The notes beneath the pieces are model-generated. The model was given only the letters and a program-made list of their open reading frames with translations. It had not been told where the DNA came from and made no database searches. DNA of 64,000 bases from Salinibacterium sp. NG253 (GTDB lineage: Bacteria; Actinomycetota; Actinomycetes; Actinomycetales; Microbacteriaceae): assembly GCF_015864945.1 (NCBI RefSeq), contig NZ_JADYWF010000002.1, positions 248,001 to 312,000 of the forward strand, given 5' to 3'. Positions 1 to 8,630 of this stretch are shown in pieces; position 1 is the first letter of the stretch, and each line of letters opens with the position of its first letter. The position numbers and the translations under genes are program-made.

Positions 1-190
1 CGACACCATCGATGTCGCTGGCATCGCTACCGACTACTGCGTTCTTGCTTCTGCTCTGGATGCCGCGGGCAGCGGCCGCGATGTGTCGGTGCTCACCGGC
101 CTAGTCGCCGGTGTCGCTCCGGAGTCGAGCGCCGCCGCTCTCAGCACGATGGCAGACACGGGCATCACGCTTGTCTCTACCGAAGACTGA
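1..190 (+). CDS. pncA: Nicotinamidase / isochorismatase-family hydrolase, C-terminal fragment
   Basis: The open frame enters from the left edge (codons start at base 2) and stops at 188-190. About 62 residues are visible. They contain the family signature GIATDYCVLASALDA, in which the Cys of TDYC is the catalytic nucleophile of nicotinamidases, followed by the usual last strand and helix (VSVLTGLVAGV). Nicotinamidase converts nicotinamide to nicotinate and ammonia in NAD salvage. The catalytic Asp and Lys and the metal site lie outside the window, so isochorismatase or another cysteine hydrolase of the same fold is possible. The next gene starts 17 bp downstream on the same strand, so the two may be cotranscribed. 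Confidence 0.75.
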   Translation, partial: DTIDVAGIATDYCVLASALDAAGSGRDVSVLTGLVAGVAPESSAAALSTMADTGITLVSTED

Positions 191-207
191 CGAGTGGTGG
201 CCGAGAA

Positions 208-762
208 ATGACAAACGATATGAGCGAGCCAGAGCTGAGCCTCCCGGGTTTCATCGCTGAGTCAGACGTTCTGCCGCCCAGTAAGGGCTTGGGCTGGCGT
301 CTGCTGGCGTTGCTGGTGGGTTTGGGGCTCGTGATCGGCCTCGCTATTGCGGGTGGCGCAGCAGTCTTCACAGCGATCTGGCCGACCAGCGAAACACTGT
401 GCGATTCCTCTGCCGGCACCTGTAGCGATGTTTCGGCTGAGCAGATCGCCGAGTTCTCGCTCATTGATCTTCCCGAGGGCGTCGAGGTCGAGAGCGTGCA
501 GTTCGCGACGGTCGAGGATTCGTTCGGGCTGCTGTATGCCACTGTCGTGTTGCCGGAAGGGGCGGCTGATCCGTTGCGTGGAGGAAACTACCGTGTTGCG
601 GCAACGCTGTCGTGGGCATCCGAAGTGGATTCTCTCGGGCTAGACAATGCGCTGCTGTACGAGGGCATTGAGTCGATCACCGGGCCCGACTTTGAGGCCG
701 CGAGCGGGCAGCGTGCCGATGGGCGCACCGTGATTCTCATTCGCGTGAGTCGGGCAATCTAG
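208..762 (+). CDS. Single-pass membrane protein of unknown function
   Basis: This 184-residue protein is not one I recognise. A short cytoplasmic N-terminus is followed by one strongly hydrophobic segment at about residues 31-57. The rest (about 60-184) is acidic and probably outside the cell; it carries two closely spaced Cys (65 and 72) that could form a disulfide. An in-frame ATG four codons downstream (220) is an equally good start. The stop codon is followed after one base by the GTG of the methyltransferase gene, so the two are probably translated from one message. Function should not be inferred from this linkage alone. Confidence 0.6.
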   Translation: MTNDMSEPELSLPGFIAESDVLPPSKGLGWRLLALLVGLGLVIGLAIAGGAAVFTAIWPTSETLCDSSAGTCSDVSAEQIAEFSLIDLPEGVEVESVQFATVEDSFGLLYATVVLPEGAADPLRGGNYRVAATLSWASEVDSLGLDNALLYEGIESITGPDFEAASGQRADGRTVILIRVSRAI

Positions 763-763
763 C

Positions 764-1564
764 GTGCCGGTCATCCCGGTTACCGAACTCAGCGATCCAC
801 GGCTCGCGGACTATTCGCACCAGACCGATGTTGCACTGCGCAAAGCACAGGGCACCGAACACGGTCTCTACCTCGCCGAATCGACCCTCGTATTGCAGCG
901 TGCGCTGCGGTCCGGTCACCGGGTGCGCTCGGTGCTGGCGCTCGGCACCTCGGTTGACGAGATTGTCGAGCTCGTGGGCGACGACGTTCCCATCTTCACG
1001 GGCGACGGCTCGCTGCTCGCCGAACTCACCGGCTACGTGCTGCACCGCGGCGTCATCGCGTCGATGCACCGCCCGCCGTTGCCGACGCCCGAAGCTCTGT
1101 TGGCGGATGCGCGCCGCATCGTCATTCTCGAAAACGTCGTTGACCCCACCAACGTCGGCGCCATCTTCCGCTCGGTCGCCGGCATCGGAGCGGATGCGGT
1201 GTTCGTCACCGAGCAGTGCTCCGACCCGTTCTACCGCCGTGCAATCCGGGTCTCGATGGGAACCGTGCTGCAGGTGCCGTGGACCCGTATCGGCAACTGG
1301 ACAGATACCCGTGCGCTGCTCACGGCATCCGGCTTTCAGATCGCAGCCCTAGCGCTCGAAGACGGTGCGGTATCGCTGCGCGATTATGCGGCGGATGCTC
1401 CCGAGAAGGTTGCGCTGGTGCTGGGCACCGAGGGCCACGGCCTCACTCGCGAAGCCATCGATGCCGCCGATTCGATTGTGCAGATCCCGATGCGTCACGG
1501 CATCGACTCGCTCAACGTTGCGGCGACGGCCGCGGTCGCGATGTTCGCGCTCGCGGTCGAGTAG
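764..1564 (+). CDS. TrmH/SpoU-family RNA 2'-O-methyltransferase
   Basis: A 266-residue SPOUT methyltransferase that would transfer a methyl group from S-adenosylmethionine to a ribose 2'-hydroxyl of tRNA or rRNA. The N-terminal 100 residues form the substrate-binding domain. The catalytic knot domain shows motif 1 (NVVDPTNVGAIFRSVAG), motif 2 (LVLGTEGHGLTREA) and motif 3 (IPMRHGIDSLNVAATAAV), all intact. The start is GTG at 764, one base after the previous stop, implying translational coupling. The exact RNA target cannot be read from sequence; a 23S rRNA or tRNA-Gm type enzyme is typical. The convergent ABC transporter gene ends 24 bp downstream. Confidence 0.88.
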   Translation: MPVIPVTELSDPRLADYSHQTDVALRKAQGTEHGLYLAESTLVLQRALRSGHRVRSVLALGTSVDEIVELVGDDVPIFTGDGSLLAELTGYVLHRGVIASMHRPPLPTPEALLADARRIVILENVVDPTNVGAIFRSVAGIGADAVFVTEQCSDPFYRRAIRVSMGTVLQVPWTRIGNWTDTRALLTASGFQIAALALEDGAVSLRDYAADAPEKVALVLGTEGHGLTREAIDAADSIVQIPMRHGIDSLNVAATAAVAMFALAVE

Positions 1565-1588
1565 CTGTTGCGGCGCACCCGCGAGCCG

Positions 1589-3460
1589 CTAGACGAGCAG
1601 CTGGTGCTTGGCGAGGTCCTTGTAGAGCGGGGTCGACTTGACGAGCTCGGAGTGCGTTCCAACGCCCACGACCTTGCCCTTGTCGAGTACGACGATCTGG
1701 TCGGAGTCGACGACTGTCGAGAGGCGGTGTGCGATCACGATGAGCGTGCGGTTCTCGGCAACAGCATCGATGGCTTCGCGGAGCATTTGCTCGTTGAGGC
1801 CGTCCAAGCTTGAGGTCGATTCGTCGAGCAGCAGAATCGGGGGAGCAGCGAGCAGCGTGCGGGCGATAGCGAGTCGCTGACGCTCACCACCGGAGAGCAT
1901 TACTCCGTCTTCGCCGACAGCGGCATCCAAACCAGCAGGGTTGCGTTCGAGCACCGCAGTGAGGTTCACGGCGGCGATGACCTTCACACATTCTTCGTCG
2001 GTGGCGTTGGGCGCACCAATGAGAAGGTTTTGGCGGATGGTGCCCGCGAGTACAGGAGCATCCTGTTCGACGTAGCCAATCTGGGCGCGCAGCTCTTCAC
2101 GATTGAGACCGCGAAGATCATCGCCGCCCAACCGCACAACACCGCCCGTTGGATCATAGAAGCGCTCAACGAGGGCGAGGATGGTGCTCTTGCCGGCGCC
2201 CGAGGGGCCGACGATGGCGGTGCGTTCGCCGCGCTTCACGGCGAAGCTGACTCCGCGCAGCACGGTGAGGTCGATCTCGTCGGCGGCAGCTTCGTTGCCT
2301 CCGTGCTTGAGCGAGGCCAGTTCCGTTTCGGCTTGCACGAGCACTGAGTCGCGGGGGTACGAGAATTCGACGTTCTCGAACGTGATGGCGGCATCCGATT
2401 CGATGCTGGCGACAGCAACCACGCCAGCGTCGGATTCGAGCTCGCTGGGCAGTTTGATGATTTCTTGGATGCGGCCGAGCGCACCGAGTGCCTGGTTGAC
2501 TGCGGTGACCGCGCCGAAGGCTTGCCCAAGCGGCATGATCATGAGGAACAGGAAGAGGATGAACGCGACGAGGTCGGCAATCTCAATGGCTCCGCTGGCA
2601 ACGCGGTAGCCACCGACGCCGAGCACGACGAGGAACGAGACCTGCAGGGCGATTCCGGCAATCGGAACAACGAGTGCCGAGATCTTGGCGACGCTGATGC
2701 CCATCTTCCAGGCACCGAGAGCGTCTTCGTTCACGGCCTCAATTTCACGCTCGGTGGCGTTGGATGCTCGCAGCGTGCGCACGGCGGAGATCGCACGTTC
2801 AACGGCTGCGGCCAGGTCGCCGACCTTGCGCTGGGCGCGCTGGCTGGCCACCCGGATGCGCTTCGACAGGGTCGTAACGGTGACGACCGCGATCGCAATC
2901 ACGAGCACGGTGAGGCCGAGTAACACGGGGTCGATGATGAGCATCGCGATGAGCGCGCCGATGAAGGTGATCGAGCCACCGATGGCTTCGACGAGTCCCT
3001 GCGTGAGCACCGCGCGCAGCAAGGTCGTGTCGCTGCCGACACGGGAGACGAGGTCGCCGGTGCGGCGACGGTCAAATTCTGAGATGGGGAGGTTGAGCAT
3101 CCGGCTCACTAGTCGACGACGGCTGGAGAGTACGACGCCTTCGCCGGTGCGCTGGAGGAGGTAGTGCTGGTAGCCGCTGATGAGGCCCGAGATGACGACG
3201 AGGCCGATGAGTAGCCACACGAGAGTGCCGAGCGATTCGCCGGCCTCGACGATGGTGATGACCTGGCTGACGAGCAGCGGCTGGGCGAGCGAAGCGCCGG
3301 CGCCGAGGATGCTCAAGATGATCACGAAGATCAGAACCTTGCGGTGCTCCAGCAGGTACGGGAAGAGCTCGCTGAACTTGGCGCGGGGGCCGTCGTCGGG
3401 ATTGTCGCGTGATCCAGAGCGTCCGCGACGAGGTGCAGAGGTGTGTGAAGTCGAGCTCAT
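1589..3460 (-). CDS. ABC exporter half-transporter (fused permease and ATPase)
   Basis: A 623-residue half-transporter of the MsbA/multidrug class that would act as a homo- or heterodimer in the membrane. Residues 40-320 carry about six transmembrane helices. The ATPase domain has Walker A GPSGAGKST (about 418-426), signature LSGGERQRLAIARTLL, Walker B ILLLDESTSSLD and the H-loop IVIAHRLSTV. Between the start of the ATPase fold (FENVEFSYP, about 361-369) and the strand VLRGVSF (about 400) there are some 25-30 extra residues, mostly acidic and Ala-rich, which is longer than usual for this loop. The substrate cannot be predicted. It is the last gene of a minus-strand run and converges on the methyltransferase gene. 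Confidence 0.9.
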   Translation of the reverse strand: MSSTSHTSAPRRGRSGSRDNPDDGPRAKFSELFPYLLEHRKVLIFVIILSILGAGASLAQPLLVSQVITIVEAGESLGTLVWLLIGLVVISGLISGYQHYLLQRTGEGVVLSSRRRLVSRMLNLPISEFDRRRTGDLVSRVGSDTTLLRAVLTQGLVEAIGGSITFIGALIAMLIIDPVLLGLTVLVIAIAVVTVTTLSKRIRVASQRAQRKVGDLAAAVERAISAVRTLRASNATEREIEAVNEDALGAWKMGISVAKISALVVPIAGIALQVSFLVVLGVGGYRVASGAIEIADLVAFILFLFLMIMPLGQAFGAVTAVNQALGALGRIQEIIKLPSELESDAGVVAVASIESDAAITFENVEFSYPRDSVLVQAETELASLKHGGNEAAADEIDLTVLRGVSFAVKRGERTAIVGPSGAGKSTILALVERFYDPTGGVVRLGGDDLRGLNREELRAQIGYVEQDAPVLAGTIRQNLLIGAPNATDEECVKVIAAVNLTAVLERNPAGLDAAVGEDGVMLSGGERQRLAIARTLLAAPPILLLDESTSSLDGLNEQMLREAIDAVAENRTLIVIAHRLSTVVDSDQIVVLDKGKVVGVGTHSELVKSTPLYKDLAKHQLLV

Positions 3461-3572
3461 GAAGTTTCTCGTTGTCCCAAAAATGTAGGGCGGAGGTGCC
3501 GCGAGTGTTCAGCGACATCGGCATCAGCAATCAGCCTCTAAAACACTAAGCCTTCTGTCTGGGCGCTGCGTA

Positions 3573-3601
3573 CAACATCCGGTGTATCTGTGCGGATGTT
3601 G
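3573..3601 (-). terminator. Inverted repeat downstream of the DUF202 pair
   Basis: CAACATCCG (3573-3581) and CGGATGTTG (3593-3601) are perfect 9-bp arms around an 11-nt loop. It lies 71 bp beyond the stop of the DUF202 gene and about 110 bp before the ABC exporter gene, so it could end the DUF202 transcript. No T-run follows, so its role as a terminator is only inferred. Confidence 0.45.
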
Positions 3602-3671
3602 CTACGCCGGTGGGCGGTGAACAGAGGTCGCCGCCGGGAGGCACGGCTGCTCGCGCCGAGCGCCGACGTGG

Positions 3672-4037
3672 CTAAGGCTCTAGCGTCGCGACGATCCCGA
3701 GCGCGGCGAACACCGCACCGACGACGGCGAGCACGAACACGGCTAGCGCCCAGAGAAAGAGCGGCGCAGCACTCGCGAGGCGAACACGGTCGGTGGATGC
3801 CTGAACCAACGTCGTATGCACGGCGCGGTATCTACGGTGCCCGACCCAGAACAGCACGGCGGTCATGATGAGGCCGAGCGCTGCCACGGCGTAGCTGCCG
3901 ATGCTGACGGTGTTGAGGAGGAGGCGGGCAGAGACCAGCGCGGCGATGGCAAACGACAGCACGGTGCGTTGCCAGGCGAGAGCGGTGCGTTCCGCTTGCA
4001 GGCCGGCATCGAAGGGGCGGTCGAAGGCGCGCGTCAC
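3672..4037 (-). CDS. DUF202 (YidH-like) small membrane protein, second copy
   Basis: A 121-residue membrane protein with three predicted helices. The N-terminal sequence LQAERTALAWQRT followed by the first helix is the DUF202 signature. The family's function is unknown. It overlaps the upstream DUF202 gene by 4 bp (ATGA), so the two are translationally coupled and their products probably work together or form a complex. Length is normal for the family. This copy is distinct from its neighbour and carries a conserved WQRT in place of the WIRT of the other. Confidence 0.8.
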   Translation of the reverse strand: MTRAFDRPFDAGLQAERTALAWQRTVLSFAIAALVSARLLLNTVSIGSYAVAALGLIMTAVLFWVGHRRYRAVHTTLVQASTDRVRLASAAPLFLWALAVFVLAVVGAVFAALGIVATLEP

Positions 4038-4414
4038 TGGAGGAGGATACCGATCGCGAGCAGCAGCCCGGCCGCGACAACGCCGCCGCCGATGGGGCCA
4101 GCGAGGTTAGGGGAGGGCAGTGGGCGTCCGAGACGCAACGACTGCTCGGCCTTCATCCAGCCGAACCACGCCTGCATCGGGGCAAGTACGCCCAACAGAA
4201 TCAGCAGCACGGATGCCCCGAGCCGGAACCCGGGAGCGATCGGCAACACGAATGCCTCCAGCGCCACACCCGCAGCGATAAGCGCGAGGGCGGTGCGGAT
4301 CCATGCCAAGAACGTGCGCTCGTTCGCCAGGCTGAAGCGGGCATCCGGCTCAGTGCCAACGCCGTAGACGCGGCGCGGAAAGCGGCGAGGAGGGGGCTGT
4401 ACTGGTTCGGTCAC
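4034..4414 (-). CDS. DUF202 (YidH-like) small membrane protein, first copy
   Basis: A 126-residue membrane protein. After a basic, proline-rich N-terminus it shows FSLANERTFLAWIRTALA, the hallmark of DUF202/YidH proteins, and then three hydrophobic segments. It is the first gene of a two-gene unit with the downstream DUF202 protein (4-bp overlap). Pairs of DUF202 proteins are common in actinobacteria, but their role is unknown, so no function is assigned. Confidence 0.82.
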   Translation of the reverse strand: MTEPVQPPPRRFPRRVYGVGTEPDARFSLANERTFLAWIRTALALIAAGVALEAFVLPIAPGFRLGASVLLILLGVLAPMQAWFGWMKAEQSLRLGRPLPSPNLAGPIGGGVVAAGLLLAIGILLQ

Positions 4415-4430
4415 GAGCGATCCTTCATGC

Positions 4431-4447
4431 CCCGATACTATCGGGGG
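4431..4447 (-). terminator. Short GC-rich hairpin between the lipoprotein and DUF202 genes
   Basis: CCCCGAT (4431-4437), loop ACT, then ATCGGGG (4441-4447) is a perfect 7-bp stem. It lies 36 bp past the stop of the lipoprotein gene and 16 bp before the DUF202 start. It may separate the two transcripts or sit in the DUF202 leader. No U-run is seen. Confidence 0.4.
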
Positions 4448-4483
4448 GAGCGAAAGGCGATCACCGAGGAGCCAATCGGAGAT

Positions 4484-4975
4484 CTACTCCGTCGGCCTCA
4501 CGAACTTCTCGTCGAAGTCGTAATCGTCCCAGCTGCCATTGATGAGGATGTCGCCGAATTCGCCCGCAGGGAGTGAATCAACGGCGACGCTTGGCACGCC
4601 CTGCCTGATCTCGAGGATCACGATGCCGGTATCGGGGCCGCCGCCGAGGAGCTCGAGCCCGTCTCCGACTCGGAAATTCCCGGTCAGCGCTTGTCCGGCG
4701 AGAACCACGGTGCCCGGACCGTCCGCATACAGCGTGTATTTGTCGTGCATCTGAAAAGCGACCCCGCTGCCGGGAGCCGTGCTTTCGATCGGATCGCTCG
4801 TGGGATCGGCCGAAGCTGACGCGCTCTCCTCATCCGGGATGAAGGTCGGCGTTGCGGTGGAATCCGCCTCCGTAGGGCTTCCGGGCGTGCATCCGGAGAC
4901 CGCAATCGCGAGGCCGAGAATCGCTAGCGCCCCGAGGGATCGAGCAGAGTGCGTCATTCGCTGTGAGTTTCGCAT
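4484..4975 (-). CDS. Putative lipoprotein of unknown function
   Basis: A 163-residue protein with a lipoprotein signal: basic start, hydrophobic stretch (LGALAILGLAIAV) and the lipobox VSGC, so it should be anchored outside the membrane by the diacylglyceryl-modified Cys. A low-complexity Ser/Thr/Ala/Asp linker of about 35 residues follows. The remaining 85 or so residues form a small domain that I do not recognise; it ends in an acidic tail (DDYDFDEKFVRP). The start could be the ATG at 4975 or the in-frame ATG at 4957, which still keeps the whole signal peptide. It stands between two hairpins and is probably its own transcript. Confidence 0.65.
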   Translation of the reverse strand: MRNSQRMTHSARSLGALAILGLAIAVSGCTPGSPTEADSTATPTFIPDEESASASADPTSDPIESTAPGSGVAFQMHDKYTLYADGPGTVVLAGQALTGNFRVGDGLELLGGGPDTGIVILEIRQGVPSVAVDSLPAGEFGDILINGSWDDYDFDEKFVRPTE

Positions 4976-5002
4976 GCCGCCAGCCTAGGGCGGTGTTCCG
5001 CT

Positions 5003-5043
5003 GGATGGCTAGGGTTGCTGAAAAAGGTTCACCCTAGCCATCC
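5003..5043 (-). terminator. Probable terminator of the riboflavin operon
   Basis: A perfect 13-bp inverted repeat, GGATGGCTAGGGT (5003-5015) with ACCCTAGCCATCC (5031-5043) and a 15-nt loop, begins 10 bp past the ribH stop. No T-run follows on the minus strand, as is common for actinobacterial hairpin terminators. Confidence 0.65.
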
Positions 5044-5052
5044 CCTCAGAAG

Positions 5053-5526
5053 TTATTCGCCGCGCAGCTGCCGCAATAACACCGCGGTCGCGATAGCGGC
5101 GTTGGCCGCTTCTTCGCCCTTGTCCTCTTTCGAGCCTTCGAGCCCCGCACGATCAAGGCCCTGCTGTTCGTCGTCGAGCGTGAGCACGCCAAAGCCCACC
5201 GGTTTGCCGGTCAGGATCGACACCTGCGTGAGGCCGCTGGTGGCGGCATCCGACACGTATTCAAAGTGGGGTGTTCCGCCACGGATGATGACGCCGAGAG
5301 CAACCACGGCATCCGCCCCAGCATCCAGGGCTGCTTTGCTCGCGACGGGCAGCTCAAAGCTGCCGGGAACGCGCACCTCGGTCACCTCGGCATTCGCCGC
5401 CTTGAGCGCGCGGTGGGCGCCGGCGAGCAGGCCGTTGGTGATGACCTCATGCCACTGACCAGCGATGATCGTGACCTTGAGGCCGGTTGCATCGGTAACG
5501 ATTTCGGGGGATCCTGCGCCACTCAT
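5053..5526 (-). CDS. ribH: 6,7-dimethyl-8-ribityllumazine synthase
   Basis: A 157-residue lumazine synthase, which condenses 5-amino-6-ribitylaminouracil with 3,4-dihydroxy-2-butanone 4-phosphate, the penultimate step of riboflavin synthesis. Typical stretches are visible: [31 protein letters not shown] (with the catalytic His) and [20 protein letters not shown]. Length is normal. The start ATG overlaps the ribBA stop (TGATG), so it is the coupled last gene of ribD-ribE-ribBA-ribH. Its substrate butanone phosphate comes from the gene immediately upstream. Confidence 0.96.
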   Translation of the reverse strand: MSGAGSPEIVTDATGLKVTIIAGQWHEVITNGLLAGAHRALKAANAEVTEVRVPGSFELPVASKAALDAGADAVVALGVIIRGGTPHFEYVSDAATSGLTQVSILTGKPVGFGVLTLDDEQQGLDRAGLEGSKEDKGEEAANAAIATAVLLRQLRGE

Positions 5527-6818
5527 CAGAGGCCTTTCGCGGTAAGTCGTGCTTCATCGAGCACGGCGGTAGTGGGGAGTTGGTGACCCATGCGGTCACG
5601 CTTCGTTTCGAGGTAACCCTCGTTGCCGGCGCCCACGCCAACGACGAGAGGCATCAGCTCGGTCACTTCGACGCCGCGCTCTTCGAGCTGGCGCTTCTTC
5701 TCGGGGTTGTTGCTGAGCAACCGCACCGACGAGATACCGAGGTCTTTGAGGATGCCGACAGCAGCCCCATAGTCGCGGGAGTCAGCAGGCAGGCCGAGGG
5801 CCAAGTTCGCATCGAGGGTGTCGAGCCCATCTTCTTGCAGGCGGTACGCGCGCAGTTTGTTGATGAGTCCGATGCCGCGACCTTCGTGGCCGCGCAAGTA
5901 GATCACGGCGCCGCCCTCACGCTGCACGGTGTCGAGTGAGGCCTCCAGCTGGGGGCCGCATTCGCACTTGAGAGAACCAAATGCTTCGCCGGTGAGGCAT
6001 TCGGAGTGAACGCGCACCAGAGTGGGCTCATCGCCGATTCGATCCAGGGTTCCCGGCGCGATGAACGCGACGTGGTCGGCACCGGTCGAGTTGTCGCGGT
6101 ACGCCCGCACCGTGAACGAGCCGTGCACGGTCGGGATCGTGGTTTCGACCTCGAACGTCACCCGGCTCATCTCGGGGATTGGCTCGATCGGCGCCGGGAT
6201 GGTGTCGCAGCGGTTCTCTTCGAGCCAGCGCATGAGATCCAGAATCGTGATGACGAGCACGTCTTCGCGCGCACCGAACTCGATCAGATCCGGCAGTCGC
6301 ATCATCTCGCCGGAGTCGAGCACGATCTCCGAGATCGCCGCGACCGGTCGCAGGCCCGCGAGCTTCATCAGGTCGACGGATGCCTCGGTATGACCGTCAC
6401 GCTCGCGCACGCCACCATCGACGGCGCGCAGCGGCAGGATGTGGCCGGGGCGGTGCAGGCTCGACGGCATCGAGAGCGGATCGGCCAGCACGCGCAGAGT
6501 GTGAGCGCGGTCGGAAGCGCTGATGCCGGTGCTGAGACGGTTGGCGGCATCCACTGAGACGGTGTACGCCGTGCCGCGGGGGTCTTCGTTGTGAGCAACC
6601 ATCGGCGGCAGGGCGAGGGCGTCAGCAATCTCATTCGTCATGGGAGCGCAGATGAAGCCCGAGGAGTGGCGCACCATCCAGGCAATCCATTCTTGGCTGG
6701 CGAGCTCGGCGGAGATGATGACATCGCCCTCATTCTCGCGGCCCTCATCATCGGCAACGATGACGGGGCGACCGGCGCGGAGTGCCTCAACGGCATCGGG
6801 GATACTGGCGAGGCTCAT
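5526..6818 (-). CDS. ribBA: Bifunctional DHBP synthase / GTP cyclohydrolase II
   Basis: A 430-residue fusion that starts both branches of riboflavin synthesis. The N-terminal half (about 1-205) is 3,4-dihydroxy-2-butanone 4-phosphate synthase, with [12 protein letters not shown], the metal/phosphate motif [10 protein letters not shown] and GHTEASVDL. The C-terminal half is GTP cyclohydrolase II, with the zinc-binding Cys cluster in [16 protein letters not shown] and the catalytic [15 protein letters not shown]. All visible key residues are intact, so both activities are expected. It overlaps the upstream ribE by 4 bp (ATGA) and the downstream ribH by one base. Confidence 0.96.
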   Translation of the reverse strand: MSLASIPDAVEALRAGRPVIVADDEGRENEGDVIISAELASQEWIAWMVRHSSGFICAPMTNEIADALALPPMVAHNEDPRGTAYTVSVDAANRLSTGISASDRAHTLRVLADPLSMPSSLHRPGHILPLRAVDGGVRERDGHTEASVDLMKLAGLRPVAAISEIVLDSGEMMRLPDLIEFGAREDVLVITILDLMRWLEENRCDTIPAPIEPIPEMSRVTFEVETTIPTVHGSFTVRAYRDNSTGADHVAFIAPGTLDRIGDEPTLVRVHSECLTGEAFGSLKCECGPQLEASLDTVQREGGAVIYLRGHEGRGIGLINKLRAYRLQEDGLDTLDANLALGLPADSRDYGAAVGILKDLGISSVRLLSNNPEKKRQLEERGVEVTELMPLVVGVGAGNEGYLETKRDRMGHQLPTTAVLDEARLTAKGL

Positions 6819-7438
6819 GACTCGCTCCTTTCGTGACGCGAAGGTGCGTCGGTGAACTCCGCCATCCGGGCCACGTGGCGGGCCAGAATGTCGGTTTCGA
6901 TGTTGACGGAGTCGCCCACAGCGAGCGCTCCCAACGTTGTGGCGGTAAGGGTCTCGGGAATCAGCGAGACCTCAAACCAATCGTGGCCCACAGCACTCAC
7001 CGTGAGCGAGACGCCGTGCACCGCGATCGACCCCTTGCGGGCGACCAATGGCGCGAGTTCTTCGGTGAGACTGAAGCGCAGGATGTTCCAACTGCCCTCA
7101 TCGGTGACGCTCAGCACGGTGCTCGTGCCATCGATGTGGCCCTGCACGATGTGGCCGCCAAGACGATCGCCGACCTGCATCGCGCGCTCAATATTCACGC
7201 GGGCGCCGGCGGCAAGCGAACCGAGCGTGCTCATGTCGAGAGTGACGCCCATGACATCGGCCGTGAACCAGTCCGGGCCCTGATCGACAACGGTGAGACA
7301 CACGCCGCTGACACTGATCGAGTCACCGTGGCCGGCATCCGACACCGCATTCGGGGCGCGAACGGTCAGTCGCGCGCCATCGTCGGTCGCCGCAAACTCG
7401 ACGACGTCGCCGAGCTCTTCAATGATTCCGGTAAACAT
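6815..7438 (-). CDS. ribE: Riboflavin synthase, alpha subunit
   Basis: A 207-residue protein that dismutates two molecules of 6,7-dimethyl-8-ribityllumazine to riboflavin. It opens with the diagnostic MFTGIIEELG and consists of two lumazine-binding repeats: the first includes SVSGVCLTVVD and GGHIVQGHIDG, the second SIAVHGVSLTV. The C-terminal tail is used for trimerisation in the family. It is the second gene of the operon, 2 bp after ribD. The order ribD-ribE-ribBA-ribH is the common Gram-positive one. Confidence 0.95.
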   Translation of the reverse strand: MFTGIIEELGDVVEFAATDDGARLTVRAPNAVSDAGHGDSISVSGVCLTVVDQGPDWFTADVMGVTLDMSTLGSLAAGARVNIERAMQVGDRLGGHIVQGHIDGTSTVLSVTDEGSWNILRFSLTEELAPLVARKGSIAVHGVSLTVSAVGHDWFEVSLIPETLTATTLGALAVGDSVNIETDILARHVARMAEFTDAPSRHERSES

Positions 7439-7440
7439 GG

Positions 7441-8529
7441 TTACGCGTCCGTCTCTGTCGCCGGGGCGACCGTTGGCTCTGCTGCCGGCTGGGCGGGCAC
7501 GCTGGGTGCCACCGGACGGGCGACAATCAGTACGTCGTTGCCCAGCGGGCGAAGTTCGGTAATGCTGAGATCTTTCGCCTCAGCCATGGTTGATACCCCG
7601 AGCTCGCCGAGCGCCACTTTGGGGCCGCCCAACAATTTCGGGGCCAAGTAGATGAGCAGTTCATCCGCAAGCCCCGCGGCGATGAAAGCGCTCGCGATGG
7701 TCGGGCCACCTTCAACGAAAACGCGACGGATGCCCGCCTCAAACAGTTCGCTCAGTGCGGCGTTGAGGTCGCTGCCGTCAAACTGACGCAGTTTTTCGGG
7801 GTGCTGGCGCAGTTGCGCATCCGCCGGAATCTCGCGCCGACCGAGCACCACCGGCTGCGGTTGCGACTCAAGCAGTTCGCCGGCGTCGCCCCGCGCGGTC
7901 AGGCTCGGGTCATCGGCGAGCACTGTGCCCGTGCCCACGACGATCGCATCGGCGCGCGCTCGCTGCTCGTGCACGTGCTGGCGGGCGGCGGTGCCGGTGA
8001 TCCACTGGCTCGTGCCATCGGCGGCCGCAGCACGACCGTCGAGGGTGGATGCCCACTTCACGGTGACGTGTGGGCGCTGCAAGCGAGTGGCCGTGAGCCA
8101 CGAATGCAAAAAGTCCTCGGCCTCAGCTTTGGCAACACCGGCGATTACTTCGACGCCACCGGAGCGCAGTCGTTCGCCGCCGCCGCCGGAATGCGGCCCG
8201 GGATCAGACACCGCGTACACAACGCGGCTCACGCCAGCATCGAGCAGCGCCTGAGCGCAGGGGCCGGTGCGGCCGTGGTGGTTGCAGGGCTCGAGGGTGA
8301 CGACGGCGGTGAGGCCGGAAGTGTCGCCGCCCAATTTGGCGAGGGCATCAACTTCAGCGTGAGGAGTGCCTGCACCGTGATGCCAGCCTTCGGCAACAAT
8401 TTTGCCGGTGGCATCCACGAGCACACAACCGACTTGAGGGTTACCGCCGGTGATGGGGCCGTGGCCTGCCAGTGACAGCGCATGACGCATCAGCTTCTCC
8501 AGCTGTGCCTGCTGTTCTGGTGTGGTCAT
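7441..8529 (-). CDS. ribD: Bifunctional pyrimidine deaminase / reductase
   Basis: A 362-residue two-domain enzyme for the deamination and side-chain reduction steps after GTP cyclohydrolase II. The N-terminal deaminase (about 1-145) has the zinc site PHAEVDAL and EPCNHHGRTGPCAQALLDAG. The C-terminal reductase has VKWASTLDGRAAAADGTSQWITG and the late motif FVEGGPTIASAFIAAGLADEL. The last 25 residues are an Ala/Pro/Thr-rich tail (APVAPSVPAQPAAEPT) beyond the usual fold. It is the first gene of the operon and lies about 100 bp downstream of the FMN riboswitch, which should set its expression. Confidence 0.95.
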   Translation of the reverse strand: MTTPEQQAQLEKLMRHALSLAGHGPITGGNPQVGCVLVDATGKIVAEGWHHGAGTPHAEVDALAKLGGDTSGLTAVVTLEPCNHHGRTGPCAQALLDAGVSRVVYAVSDPGPHSGGGGERLRSGGVEVIAGVAKAEAEDFLHSWLTATRLQRPHVTVKWASTLDGRAAAADGTSQWITGTAARQHVHEQRARADAIVVGTGTVLADDPSLTARGDAGELLESQPQPVVLGRREIPADAQLRQHPEKLRQFDGSDLNAALSELFEAGIRRVFVEGGPTIASAFIAAGLADELLIYLAPKLLGGPKVALGELGVSTMAEAKDLSITELRPLGNDVLIVARPVAPSVPAQPAAEPTVAPATETDA

Positions 8530-8564
8530 CCGGCTCTCGTCTCGTGGGACGCGCTCCGGGAAAA

Positions 8565-8581
8565 TGGGTTCGAAAAACCCA
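8565..8581 (-). terminator. Hairpin with T-tract in the rib leader (expression platform candidate)
   Basis: On the minus strand TGGGTT-TTTCG-AACCCA is followed directly by TTTT (8561-8564). It sits 50 bp downstream of the FMN aptamer and 36 bp before the ribD start. This position fits the terminator that an FMN-bound riboswitch would expose. The stem is only 6 bp and partly A:T, so it would be weak. Confidence 0.55.
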
Positions 8582-8630
8582 CTGAATTATCGAGTTCGCC
8601 CAGAATGTGGGCACGCTAGATGGTTCAGCT

